NCBI RefSeq assembly: GCF_037031285.1
Contig: NZ_JAYEZO010000001.1
Span: 868,001 to 932,000 of the forward strand
Length of the DNA stretch: 64,000 nucleotides
Origin: Halobellus sp. LT62
GTDB lineage: Archaea; Halobacteriota; Halobacteria; Halobacteriales; Haloferacaceae
Reading direction: 5' to 3'
Shown here in pieces: positions 25,995 to 33,764 of the stretch (within the stretch, counting starts at the first letter, position 1; every line of letters begins with the position of its first letter). Below the pieces are notes generated by a model. The model was not told where the DNA came from. It saw nothing but the letters and a program-made list of their open reading frames with translations, and did not search any database. A program made the position numbers and the translations under genes.

Positions 25995-26409
25995 ACCAGA
26001 GTTCGCTGAAAAGATCTTGTCAAGCCAAAAGAAGTACGAGTTCAGAAAAACCCCAATTAGGAAGGCTGATTCCGTAGAAAATGTGATCTTGTATGCTTCT
26101 TCGCCGGTTCAACGAATCGTTGGTTCGTTTGAGATACAGCAGATCATCAACGAATCTCCTAGCGCGCTATGGGAACAGTATGGGGGTGACTCTGGAATAA
26201 CAGGGCGAGAGCGATTTATGGACTATTACAGTGGGAAGCAAGAAGGATACGCCATCGAAATCGGCAACCCCCAAAGGCTACTGACTGCGATCGATCCAAC
26301 AGAACACTTTGACGACTTCACTCCACCCGTGTCTTTCCAGTACGTAAATGGAGAATTTGAATCACTATTAGAGCAAGATGCCGAGGAACCGCCTGTAGCT
26401 AGTGACTGA
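25972..26409 (+). CDS. ASCH domain protein
   Basis: A 145-residue protein with an ASCH fold, a small RNA-binding beta-barrel related to PUA. The hallmark start is NVLLSIKPEFAEKILSSQKK, followed by YEFRK, VILYASSPVQRIVGSFEI and a GYAIEIGNPQ strand. The ATG at 25972 is preferred over the GTG 9 bases earlier because AGGTGA lies 5-9 bases before it. It overlaps the end of the PIN-GNAT-EVE gene and is surely co-translated. Proteins of this family are thought to bind modified nucleotides or RNA; here it may be a cofactor or antidote of the PIN protein. Confidence 0.8.
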   Translation: MNVLLSIKPEFAEKILSSQKKYEFRKTPIRKADSVENVILYASSPVQRIVGSFEIQQIINESPSALWEQYGGDSGITGRERFMDYYSGKQEGYAIEIGNPQRLLTAIDPTEHFDDFTPPVSFQYVNGEFESLLEQDAEEPPVASD

Positions 26410-26413
26410 AGGA

Positions 26414-26797
26414 TTAGAACGGCGACGTGATCCAATCTCCCTGTTCTCTTCGCTCCAGTTGCGGACCGAAGACTTCCTGAAGCGAATATAGTTCGTCCTC
26501 GTAGCGTAAATCGAACGTTTTCCCCTGTCGGTGGAATGAGCCCTCGACGACGAACTGGATCGTCGGACTCTGATATTCTAGATCATTTGCTCGACGATCC
26601 ATAGCGCGTGCGAGCTCAGTAGCTAGTTCGCCGTCCTCGAATGCTTCTCCGAGGCCAATAACGCTGACCTTGTCAGGTACATCATCGTCTTCGAGATGCC
26701 GAATAAACCCTTCAACGGGAATCTGGTGGTCGAACGTGTCGTATTTCCCCTCGATGACGAGATTGTATCGCCCTGGAATTTGACCTGGGCCTGCCAT
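26414..26797 (-). CDS. Hypothetical protein, last gene of the SMC-like operon
   Basis: A 127-residue acidic protein not recognised. It looks like an alpha/beta fold: NLVIEGKYDTF, KVSVIGLGEAF, a helix LATELARAMDRRANDL and strands TIQFVVEGSFH. There are no cysteines or membrane segments. It is transcribed in the same direction as the SMC-like gene and its wHTH-like partner, 43 bases downstream, so it probably belongs to the same system. It is convergent with the ASCH gene. Confidence 0.6.
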   Translation of the reverse strand: MAGPGQIPGRYNLVIEGKYDTFDHQIPVEGFIRHLEDDDVPDKVSVIGLGEAFEDGELATELARAMDRRANDLEYQSPTIQFVVEGSFHRQGKTFDLRYEDELYSLQEVFGPQLERREQGDWITSPF

Positions 26798-26840
26798 TCT
26801 TATTTTGGAAGTAGCCCTGCCACGTTAAGTAATTGTACTG

Positions 26841-27314
26841 TCAATCCTCTTCTTCTACTTCTTCCGACTCGGATTCAGTTGACAATGGCGTTCCAAGTGG
26901 GCGCTGTTTATCTTGTTGAACGTCTGGTTTTTGAACCAACTGGTTCATACTCATCTCCCCAAACTCAGAGACTATTTGTCGCATCCGATCTCGTGTGTCC
27001 TGAAATGAATCATCTAAGTACAGCTTCGTCCGTTCAAACCCACTCATATACCGTTCACCTTTCTGGGTCTCCTTTACGTCACGCGATTGTCCCTCATCGT
27101 CTGTTTCGAGCATCCCCAGATCGAGATGCCGCTTTACACTTGTTGACAAACCCTCATCGAACGGTCCACGCTCCTTGACGATATGTTCAACATCCGTTTC
27201 TTCGGCCTCACGTCGATACCGATCTAACAATTTTTGGTATTTCCCTCGCCCCTTGATTTCCCCACCGGATTCGTGTAGCAGGAGAAGTTCTGGATGATGA
27301 TCTTTATCGCTCAT
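26841..27314 (-). CDS. Winged-helix-like small protein, partner of the SMC-like ATPase
   Basis: A 157-residue charged protein. Residues about 20-75 suggest a winged helix (KYQKLLDRYRREAEET, then GPFDEGLSTSVKRHLDLGMLE, the latter resembling a recognition helix and wing). The C-terminal 30 residues are disordered and acidic. Its ATG overlaps the stop of the SMC-like gene by four bases (ATGA), so the two products are made together. Small coiled or winged partners are typical of SMC/kleisin-type complexes and of Lamassu-like defence systems, but no specific family is recognised. Confidence 0.6.
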   Translation of the reverse strand: MSDKDHHPELLLLHESGGEIKGRGKYQKLLDRYRREAEETDVEHIVKERGPFDEGLSTSVKRHLDLGMLETDDEGQSRDVKETQKGERYMSGFERTKLYLDDSFQDTRDRMRQIVSEFGEMSMNQLVQKPDVQQDKQRPLGTPLSTESESEEVEEED

Positions 27315-29026
27315 AGGAATTCCTCAAGAGTCGAGTCTTCGGTTCTAATTCTTTCTAGGGATACAATTTCAGACTCATCATCTCGGAAGTGCGACTGGAT
27401 TCTATCGAGTGGGGACGTCATAATGACCTGAACATCCGCTTCCCGGAGATAGCGTGCGGCAGCATCTTGGATGTCTGATTCCAAATTCGTCAGTGGCTCG
27501 TCAAGGACTAAAATCTCCCAATTATGAGCTCCCTCGTTTTCCTGGGCGAACTTCGCTAAGGTGAGACTGAAAGCCAAGTTCATCAGTCGCCGCTCACCGC
27601 TACTCAACCGGTCATATGAGCGCCTGCCTTCGGAACCAGTACCGGGGAATTCCAGTTCTCCTTCAGAGGTGATCCCAACGTTCGTTCCTAGATCAGGAGC
27701 AATGCTTTTGTAAACCTGAGAGAGCCGGTTAGTGAACTCTTCTCGAATTTCGTCAAACGCCTCTTGTTCGAGCCGATCTGCTGCTTCATTTGCCAGTTCT
27801 TCGGACTCTTCAAACGCCGATAGTAGTTCCCGTCGCTGCTTTAACTGCTGTTCGAGGTCTTTTTGTTTCGATTTGGACTCTTCGAGTTCACTCCGATGAC
27901 TCTCCAGTTCACGAGTAGTCCTCTCCTGAAGCTTATCCAGGTCATAATCGGCCTGTTTAAGCGCGGTTCTGACGAACTGGTTCAGTCCTTCTAGGCCTGG
28001 TTCGGATTCCTGAAGCTCTGCGATTTCCGCCTTTACTGACGCCAGTTCTTCGTCCAGCTCGCTGATTTCCTCTTTCAGATCTTGGATCTGTGTATCTGCA
28101 TTATCTACCTTCTCACGAAGTCGTTCACGAAGTTCAGATAGGTCCCGTGGTCGGCCGCACTGCGGACAGTTATTCGGCAACCGATTGCGCGCCACTCTCT
28201 CTTCGACCAAGCGACCACAGACCGGGCAGGTGAATTCCTCGATCGCATCGATGATTAGGTCATTCACCTCTTGTGTGTACCGAGAAGCGTCACCGAGCTC
28301 TCTTCGCTTTTGTTTGAGAGTATCCTCTAGTGTGCGGCGTTTGTCGTATAATTCACCGAGACGCTCGGCAACCTCGTCTTTCTTCTGCAGCCGGGCACTG
28401 ATGCTCTCGATCTCACCGGAATCGATGAGATTCTGGAGCTCCTCAATGTCCTCAATTCTGTTCTTGATTCTCGATGTTGGGAGCGCATTTAGGTCTCTCT
28501 CAAGCTGTTTGACACTCGGCCGATCTTCCCCTCGGCGACGAATTTCTTTTAGGTGCTCTAATTCAGCTCTGGCTCTTCGGTGTCGTTCGATCTCGGACTG
28601 ATGCTCAGTCTGCAATACACTTCGTATCCTGTCCAGCAACTCGTCTCCATTTAGCGTGCTTATTGGCTGATCTGCTGGATTTGAAGTGATAAACTGCAAC
28701 CTGACCGTTTCTTCAGGCCCGATGAACCGTTTTACTCCCTCGGTTGCATCAAGCGTCTTGCCATTGTGCTCGTACCGATGGTGTCGTTCGCGTAGCACTG
28801 CGTCTGAGTTATCGAAGTAGGCACTAACCTCGCTACGTTGTCCTGGTGTAACGCCGAAAGTACCGGAACGACCATACAACGCGTAGAGGAGTGCGTTGAA
28901 AATGAGCGTCTTCCCGGACCGATTCCCACCGTACAACAGCAAGTCCCGACCACCAACTGCTCTCTCATTGATAGTCGGACTTTCATCGATTGCGAAGTTC
29001 TCGACTTTGAGTCTACTGATTTTCAT
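27311..29026 (-). CDS. SMC/Rad50-like ATPase
   Basis: A 571-residue ABC-type ATPase of the Rad50/SMC-related class. Walker A is GGNRSGKT (33-40). Two long coiled-coil arms surround a central zinc motif, CPVC and CPQC about 17 residues apart near residue 270, which may act as a zinc hook or ribbon. The ABC signature LSSGERRLMNLA is near 478, Walker B is ILVLDEPLTNLE near 505, and a short C-terminus follows. It is shorter than Rad50 (850-1000 residues) and resembles archaea-specific SMC-related proteins. It overlaps an upstream gene for a four-helix membrane protein and a downstream winged-helix-like gene. Such an arrangement suits DNA-end or plasmid sensing with an effector. Confidence 0.88.
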   Translation of the reverse strand: MKISRLKVENFAIDESPTINERAVGGRDLLLYGGNRSGKTLIFNALLYALYGRSGTFGVTPGQRSEVSAYFDNSDAVLRERHHRYEHNGKTLDATEGVKRFIGPEETVRLQFITSNPADQPISTLNGDELLDRIRSVLQTEHQSEIERHRRARAELEHLKEIRRRGEDRPSVKQLERDLNALPTSRIKNRIEDIEELQNLIDSGEIESISARLQKKDEVAERLGELYDKRRTLEDTLKQKRRELGDASRYTQEVNDLIIDAIEEFTCPVCGRLVEERVARNRLPNNCPQCGRPRDLSELRERLREKVDNADTQIQDLKEEISELDEELASVKAEIAELQESEPGLEGLNQFVRTALKQADYDLDKLQERTTRELESHRSELEESKSKQKDLEQQLKQRRELLSAFEESEELANEAADRLEQEAFDEIREEFTNRLSQVYKSIAPDLGTNVGITSEGELEFPGTGSEGRRSYDRLSSGERRLMNLAFSLTLAKFAQENEGAHNWEILVLDEPLTNLESDIQDAAARYLREADVQVIMTSPLDRIQSHFRDDESEIVSLERIRTEDSTLEEFL

Positions 29027-29540
29027 AGTTTTCCTCGTATGGGATTGAGAGCTCTTTCGCCAGCTGGTTCAGCTCCCGATAAGACCGAACGCTTAGCCCT
29101 CTGAGCAAGATTATAGAGATTAGGAGACCGACCACGATCCCCTGCCATCCGATCACGAAATACCCCGTGATTGGGACAGTGATCGCATTGATGATGCCAG
29201 AGAGAATAGAGATATGGTGGCTATACGCCTTCTCGTCGAAGTCGTTAATCGTCTCCTGCGTTTCTTTCGAGGCTGAGTGCCAGAAATTGCGTTTCCCAGT
29301 TATCTGATCGATAATTTCCGTGGACCGCTTCAAGTGTCCGCCTGCCCAGTAATAGTTCAGCCAGTGGTTTAGAACGACAACTGCGAACATAACAATGGAT
29401 GCAGGCACTGCGGCGGCAACTATTGCTAGGCGGTCTGAGGTAACGAGTGGAACGTCCCAGTAAAGGAACACAAAGAGGGAATGAATGTAGAGGAAAAGTG
29501 CACCCCACCCACCATTCTTCACTTGTGATGTAATCCCCAT
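29013..29540 (-). CDS. Four-helix membrane protein of the SMC-like operon
   Basis: A 175-residue membrane protein with four hydrophobic segments (about residues 12-30, 38-62, 112-132 and 134-152) and a cytoplasmic loop of about 45 residues between the second and third (STEIIDQITGKRNFWHSASK). It ends in a charged tail that overlaps the SMC-like gene by 14 bases. It is the first gene of the operon; a TATA-like box near 29567 fits a leaderless start. If the operon is a defence system, this would be the membrane-damaging effector, but no known effector motif is seen. Confidence 0.65.
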   Translation of the reverse strand: MGITSQVKNGGWGALFLYIHSLFVFLYWDVPLVTSDRLAIVAAAVPASIVMFAVVVLNHWLNYYWAGGHLKRSTEIIDQITGKRNFWHSASKETQETINDFDEKAYSHHISILSGIINAITVPITGYFVIGWQGIVVGLLISIILLRGLSVRSYRELNQLAKELSIPYEENYENQ

Positions 29541-29706
29541 CTTGTAGACAGACCAACGACTATGCGTATCATAAACGTTCTGGACGTTAACACTTTCAGC
29601 ACCGATTCACAGATAGGCAAACTATGGTGGGTCCGACCTCTTCGACACTCCTACACGCCTGCCACCACCCCTGAAAATTAAGCTGGAGTCTCTTTGAGGA
29701 GTCGGT

Positions 29707-30009
29707 CTATACAGCCGCTCGCCATTTCACGCTCGCAACAGCGGCTCCTATTAACACGGCAAAGCCAATGCTGATCAGTACTTCCTCAAACCCCGATGCT
29801 GTGAGGAATTCATCCAGCGGGAACGGTGTGAGCTTAGCGATATAGTAATCTAGCGCAACAGACAGCGCTGCATCCACCGACTGCTTCACGGCAAACGCGT
29901 TAAGAAACTCCCAGCCCGTCAGGATTCCACTCCCGAAGACGTACATCGGGAACGTATTCAAAAGAACCACCCCGATGAAGTATTTCACCATCCCCGTGTT
30001 GTAACCCAT
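29707..30009 (-). CDS. Small membrane protein
   Basis: A 100-residue protein with two or three hydrophobic helices (VKYFIGVVLLNTFPMYVF, and a final VLISIGFAVLIGAAVASV). The start was chosen at 30009 because a TATA-like box (TTTAGATAA, minus strand, near 30033) lies about 25 bases before it; longer in-frame versions run into the end of the methylase gene. It is not recognised as a named family. It sits alone between the methylase and the SMC-like operon. Confidence 0.55.
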   Translation of the reverse strand: MGYNTGMVKYFIGVVLLNTFPMYVFGSGILTGWEFLNAFAVKQSVDAALSVALDYYIAKLTPFPLDEFLTASGFEEVLISIGFAVLIGAAVASVKWRAAV

Positions 30010-30100
30010 ACGTCTCAAAATGGTAGAATTATCTAAATGTTTTGTGGTGCCACAAGCCATTAGCGGCTCTGTTAGGCGAAACGAGAGATCTAAGAGCGGA

Positions 30101-32749
30101 TTAGTAACTCGTGATGTCTCGATCCCCAAGGACTCGGGTGTAGGTGTCGTCACCGGTCACGTCCGCCAGCCGCCCGGCGAGTTCCCGCAGGTCGTCGTCA
30201 ACACCCCACTTATCGACGTAGTTCTGTACGGCCTGTCCTTTCTCGTACCGGTACCGAAGGAACTGTAGCTTGTCGAGGTTTGAGAGGTGATCGCCGCTGT
30301 CGCCGTTGGTACGCTCCTGGATGTAGGCTTGCCGTTTCTCGTTGTCCCACGTGCCGAGCTCGAAGCCGTCGTCCTGGTTGTAGAGGCACATCTGTTTCAG
30401 CTCCTCGGGTGTCGCGTTCGTCCCCCGGCAGAGTTTGTTCACGTCGTCGAAGGACGGGTCGTTGCTGTCGAGGAGATCGATGAACACGTCCTCGACGCCG
30501 ATGTCGCTAGCCTCTTGGATGATCCCGTAAATCTCCTGGACGACTTCCTTGGCGGACATAATCTCGCCGTCGCGCTGGACCTTGCCGTGATGCTTGGAGT
30601 ATTCACGGAAACACGCGCCCATCTCCATCACGCCGATGTCGCCCCGTGAGAGGTTCCGGTTCTCTTCGAGTTGTTTTCGGGTGCGACGGGCTGTTCGGTA
30701 GATGTCGCGGCGTAGCGAGTTCCACGATGCGGGTTCTGTTTCATCAATTGGTCGGGCTACGACGATGATGTCGAAGGAAACAGCTTCGCCAGAAATGAAC
30801 TTATGAAGATCTGCTGAAACAGGGTAGGTCGCTGTAACTTCAAATCCAACATCACATAATGATTCGAGCAGTTCTCCCCAAGATTCGGAGTCACTGTGAT
30901 GATATGTGAAGCTCAGAACTCCCTTTTTCTTGAGAGTACGGTTGATTGCAGAGAAAGCCTCATGAAGTTCTGATTCAAATTCTTCCGAACCTTTTCCAAG
31001 GAATGGATTCGCAACGATACTTTCTTTTCGTGGTGTCTTTGAACTATCAAAGCCATCATAGTATTCTTTAAGAAGGATTTTCTGCCAAACATAGAAGAAA
31101 TCGGCCACCTCTGAGTAAATTATATTATCGTAGTAGGGGGGATCTGTTATGACGGCATCATACTCATTCTCATCATCAAGTAGTCGCATATCACCCTGTG
31201 TGACGGTGGCATTTTCTCCAATCGGTTGAGAAAATGGTTCAGTTTCCGTTGTCTCACCATTACTAATGTATCGCTCAGTTGGATTTTTGGCGTACTCAAC
31301 ACCAGTGATAACCATATCCCATATGGAGTTGAAAGTACCCATCCCGAACTTTGCTCCCCAGACGTTCCCTTCACATGGTTGATTCGGTGGGTCAAACGAA
31401 TTTGTTTTAAATATGTGATTTGATTTGTTTGCTGTGAATTGATATGAGGTCATCATCGTGTTTGTTCTCAGACAATCAGAGAAAGCGAGAAGAAGATACT
31501 CTCTCAAATTTCGTTTTTTGACCTTTGATATACTTTTGAGTAAAGTGGAAAGAGAGAGGAGTTGACGTTCATTGAACATATCTTCCCATTTCTCGTACCC
31601 GTGATCAAAAAGAGGATTCCGCTCGGAAGTCATATGTCCCGGTGGGATCTCTTCGCTGGGAACGTACTCACGTAAATCATCGTTGTTCTCCCACTCTTGT
31701 TTGGCTTCTTCATATAGCGATATATCGGCGTCTTCTGCTTGTTTGTAGCCCTTATACGCGCTCGTTTCTTCTCCCGCTTCATCACAGTGCTCGCAGTAAT
31801 ACTCAACTGAATGGAGACACAGATTGTATCCACCCTGCTCCTGAATTGCATCCGTAATCGCGTACTTCTGTCCACAGTCGGGACAATTGTACTTCCCACC
31901 ACGCGAGACGTTCCCTTCCTTCGGGACGAATCCGTGGCCACAGTCGTTGCATACGCTTTCCGACTGCCAGTCATCCACCAGCGTCACCGAGCCACAGTCT
32001 GGGCAGAGGACATTGTACTTGTCGTCGTTCTCGTAGCGACCCTTTGCCACACGGTAGTCCTTAAACAACGGAACCGTGTGCCCACAGGAGACGCAATCCA
32101 GTTCCTTCACCCAGAAGTTGTACATCACGTCCGCTTCGTGATCGCCGTTCGGACAGGGCGTCTTGTAGTACTGCGTAATCTCGTCAGCAACGTCTTCTTT
32201 GATCTGTTCGAAGGCCGCCTCTAGTTCTCCGACATCGGTCTGCCCAGCTTCGAGTTGCTTCTTCGTGACGAACCACGCGACGGGATTCAGGTCGTTTCCG
32301 ACGACCTCAGCACCGAACCGCGACGCCTCGACGAGTGACGTGCCGCCGCCCATAAACGGATCCAGAATTTTCTTATCTTCCACACGTACGTCCTTGGGAT
32401 ACAGCTCCCAGAGGCTCTCAGGGTCGCTCAGATCGACGCGATCGATAAGCGATGCGATGTCCGTCTGCGTCTCGTCGCCCCAATCAGCGAGCGTCTCGTT
32501 GTCCTGTCCGGGCTCGAAGACCTCGACCTTCTCCGGATCATCGAGGAGCGTGTAGAGCGAGATTGCCCGGAAGACACAGCCGAGTCTTCGGGCCCACCAC
32601 TTGTGCATCGTGTAGATCGGCCGGTAGTGCATCTTCGCCCGGCCTTCTTTCTCTGCGATTTCGTTCACGCGCTCGATAGGGAATCCCCGTTCGATGGGGA
32701 GCTCCGTCCGCTCGCGTTCGGTAGGTGGAGATCCGGATTGCTCAGACAT
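30101..32749 (-). CDS. DUF1156 family DNA adenine methylase
   Basis: An 882-residue DNA methyltransferase of the DUF1156 type, probably an N6-adenine enzyme. It starts with the family signature IERGFPIERVNEIAEKEGRAK and PIYTMHKWWARRLG. The SAM motif is DPFMGGGTSLVEA near residue 130 and the catalytic motif is TDPPYYDN near 533. Between them lie at least four zinc-ribbon cysteine pairs (about 200-330). Family members are found beside DUF499 ATPases and helicases in Hma-type or related restriction loci; here the ATPase is 6 kb upstream. The middle portion (about 30760-31640) is visibly AT-richer than either flank, suggesting domain exchange. A TATA-like box near 32782 precedes the ATG. Confidence 0.9.
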   Translation of the reverse strand: MSEQSGSPPTERERTELPIERGFPIERVNEIAEKEGRAKMHYRPIYTMHKWWARRLGCVFRAISLYTLLDDPEKVEVFEPGQDNETLADWGDETQTDIASLIDRVDLSDPESLWELYPKDVRVEDKKILDPFMGGGTSLVEASRFGAEVVGNDLNPVAWFVTKKQLEAGQTDVGELEAAFEQIKEDVADEITQYYKTPCPNGDHEADVMYNFWVKELDCVSCGHTVPLFKDYRVAKGRYENDDKYNVLCPDCGSVTLVDDWQSESVCNDCGHGFVPKEGNVSRGGKYNCPDCGQKYAITDAIQEQGGYNLCLHSVEYYCEHCDEAGEETSAYKGYKQAEDADISLYEEAKQEWENNDDLREYVPSEEIPPGHMTSERNPLFDHGYEKWEDMFNERQLLSLSTLLKSISKVKKRNLREYLLLAFSDCLRTNTMMTSYQFTANKSNHIFKTNSFDPPNQPCEGNVWGAKFGMGTFNSIWDMVITGVEYAKNPTERYISNGETTETEPFSQPIGENATVTQGDMRLLDDENEYDAVITDPPYYDNIIYSEVADFFYVWQKILLKEYYDGFDSSKTPRKESIVANPFLGKGSEEFESELHEAFSAINRTLKKKGVLSFTYHHSDSESWGELLESLCDVGFEVTATYPVSADLHKFISGEAVSFDIIVVARPIDETEPASWNSLRRDIYRTARRTRKQLEENRNLSRGDIGVMEMGACFREYSKHHGKVQRDGEIMSAKEVVQEIYGIIQEASDIGVEDVFIDLLDSNDPSFDDVNKLCRGTNATPEELKQMCLYNQDDGFELGTWDNEKRQAYIQERTNGDSGDHLSNLDKLQFLRYRYEKGQAVQNYVDKWGVDDDLRELAGRLADVTGDDTYTRVLGDRDITSY

Positions 32750-32934
32750 AATTCAGTATGTAGTGGAGATTACGGACGAGCCTTATAATTGTGCAGTCTC
32801 GGTAAGTTGTAGAATCGTTCTGAACGAGGAATTATGATGGGTATCCTATTGAGCAATGATGAACTGTTCTGACTTCCACGACCAAGAGAGGATTCTACAG
32901 AGGACGGCGGCGATCTTCACGGGTATCCCTGAGG

Positions 32935-33570
32935 TCAACCTGCTAACGAGAGTACGCCAGTGACTCCGTACATAAGCGCTCGTTGTGCCATCTGTGTCGC
33001 CACGTCTTCACTTATGTTCGCTGCCGCTCCCAAAAATCGCTGCAATCGAGTCTCATCCTGCTCACCTTGCAATTCTTCTTCGAACTCAGTCAGGAGTTCT
33101 TCGAGTTCTTGCTTTTGTTCAGGCGGACGCTGAATGTGTTGAATTGTTTCTTGAATGTGCTCAATCGTGATGTTTAGTTCGACTGTTTGCTCAGTAGTCA
33201 CGTCCGTTTCCTGTATGGCGTGTTGTTGAATCACGATAGGTCGCATTTCCGTTACGTCGTCAACGCGTTCGAAGTCTTGGACGTCGAGTTCGAACAAGTC
33301 TGCGATCTGCTCCGTTTTCAACTTAATTTCTCGAAGATCTTCGTTCGCTCGTTCAATTGTGTGGTGCCGGGTCAACGATGCATGCGTTCCTTCCACTTCA
33401 TCAATGCTGGCTAACCGATCGTTGTCAGAGTATCCATCTTGAAAATCGTTCAGAACCTCGTTGAAGCGTTCAGCGGTGGTTTGTGACGACGTGGGTTCGG
33501 TGACTTGCAAATCGTTTGCGGCTTGATCATGCACTCGTTTCAATGAGCGAACGAGGTACGGGTCTACCAT
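32935..33570 (-). CDS. Helical hypothetical protein
   Basis: A 211-residue, strongly charged, mostly helical protein. A polar N-terminal helical half is followed by VELNITIEHIQETIQHIQRP, a Q/E-rich coiled coil (PEQKQELEELLTEFEEEL), and a moderately hydrophobic C-terminal end (ATQMAQRALMYGVTGVLSLAG) that could touch a membrane. No family is recognised. It lies between the methylase and the DUF262 gene. The C-terminal organisation, coiled coil then hydrophobic tail, is reminiscent of effector regions in some small defence proteins, but this is only an impression. Confidence 0.6.
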   Translation of the reverse strand: MVDPYLVRSLKRVHDQAANDLQVTEPTSSQTTAERFNEVLNDFQDGYSDNDRLASIDEVEGTHASLTRHHTIERANEDLREIKLKTEQIADLFELDVQDFERVDDVTEMRPIVIQQHAIQETDVTTEQTVELNITIEHIQETIQHIQRPPEQKQELEELLTEFEEELQGEQDETRLQRFLGAAANISEDVATQMAQRALMYGVTGVLSLAG

Positions 33571-33703
33571 ATGGTCGGCTTAGTGTACGTGGGTCATCAA
33601 TCCATACGCTTGACTGGTGCAACTAACGAGAATTGTGTTCACAGCGAACAGAACTATAGTGACAGATCATCCTTGTCCTGCGCGCTATTTCTATTCATTT
33701 CTC

Positions 33704-33719
33704 AAGATTTCAACAAAGC
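33704..33719 (-). repeat. Inverted repeat left of the DUF262 gene
   Basis: AAGATTTCAACAAAGC, the inverted counterpart of 35600-35616 with one substitution and one extra base. It is related to the 16-bp repeat at 18195 and 21319 (shared core TTTCAACA). Confidence 0.5.
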
Positions 33720-33764
33720 TAGCGGGCCGTATTTATAGGGATAGAAAAGCCAGTAAGGGGCAAG

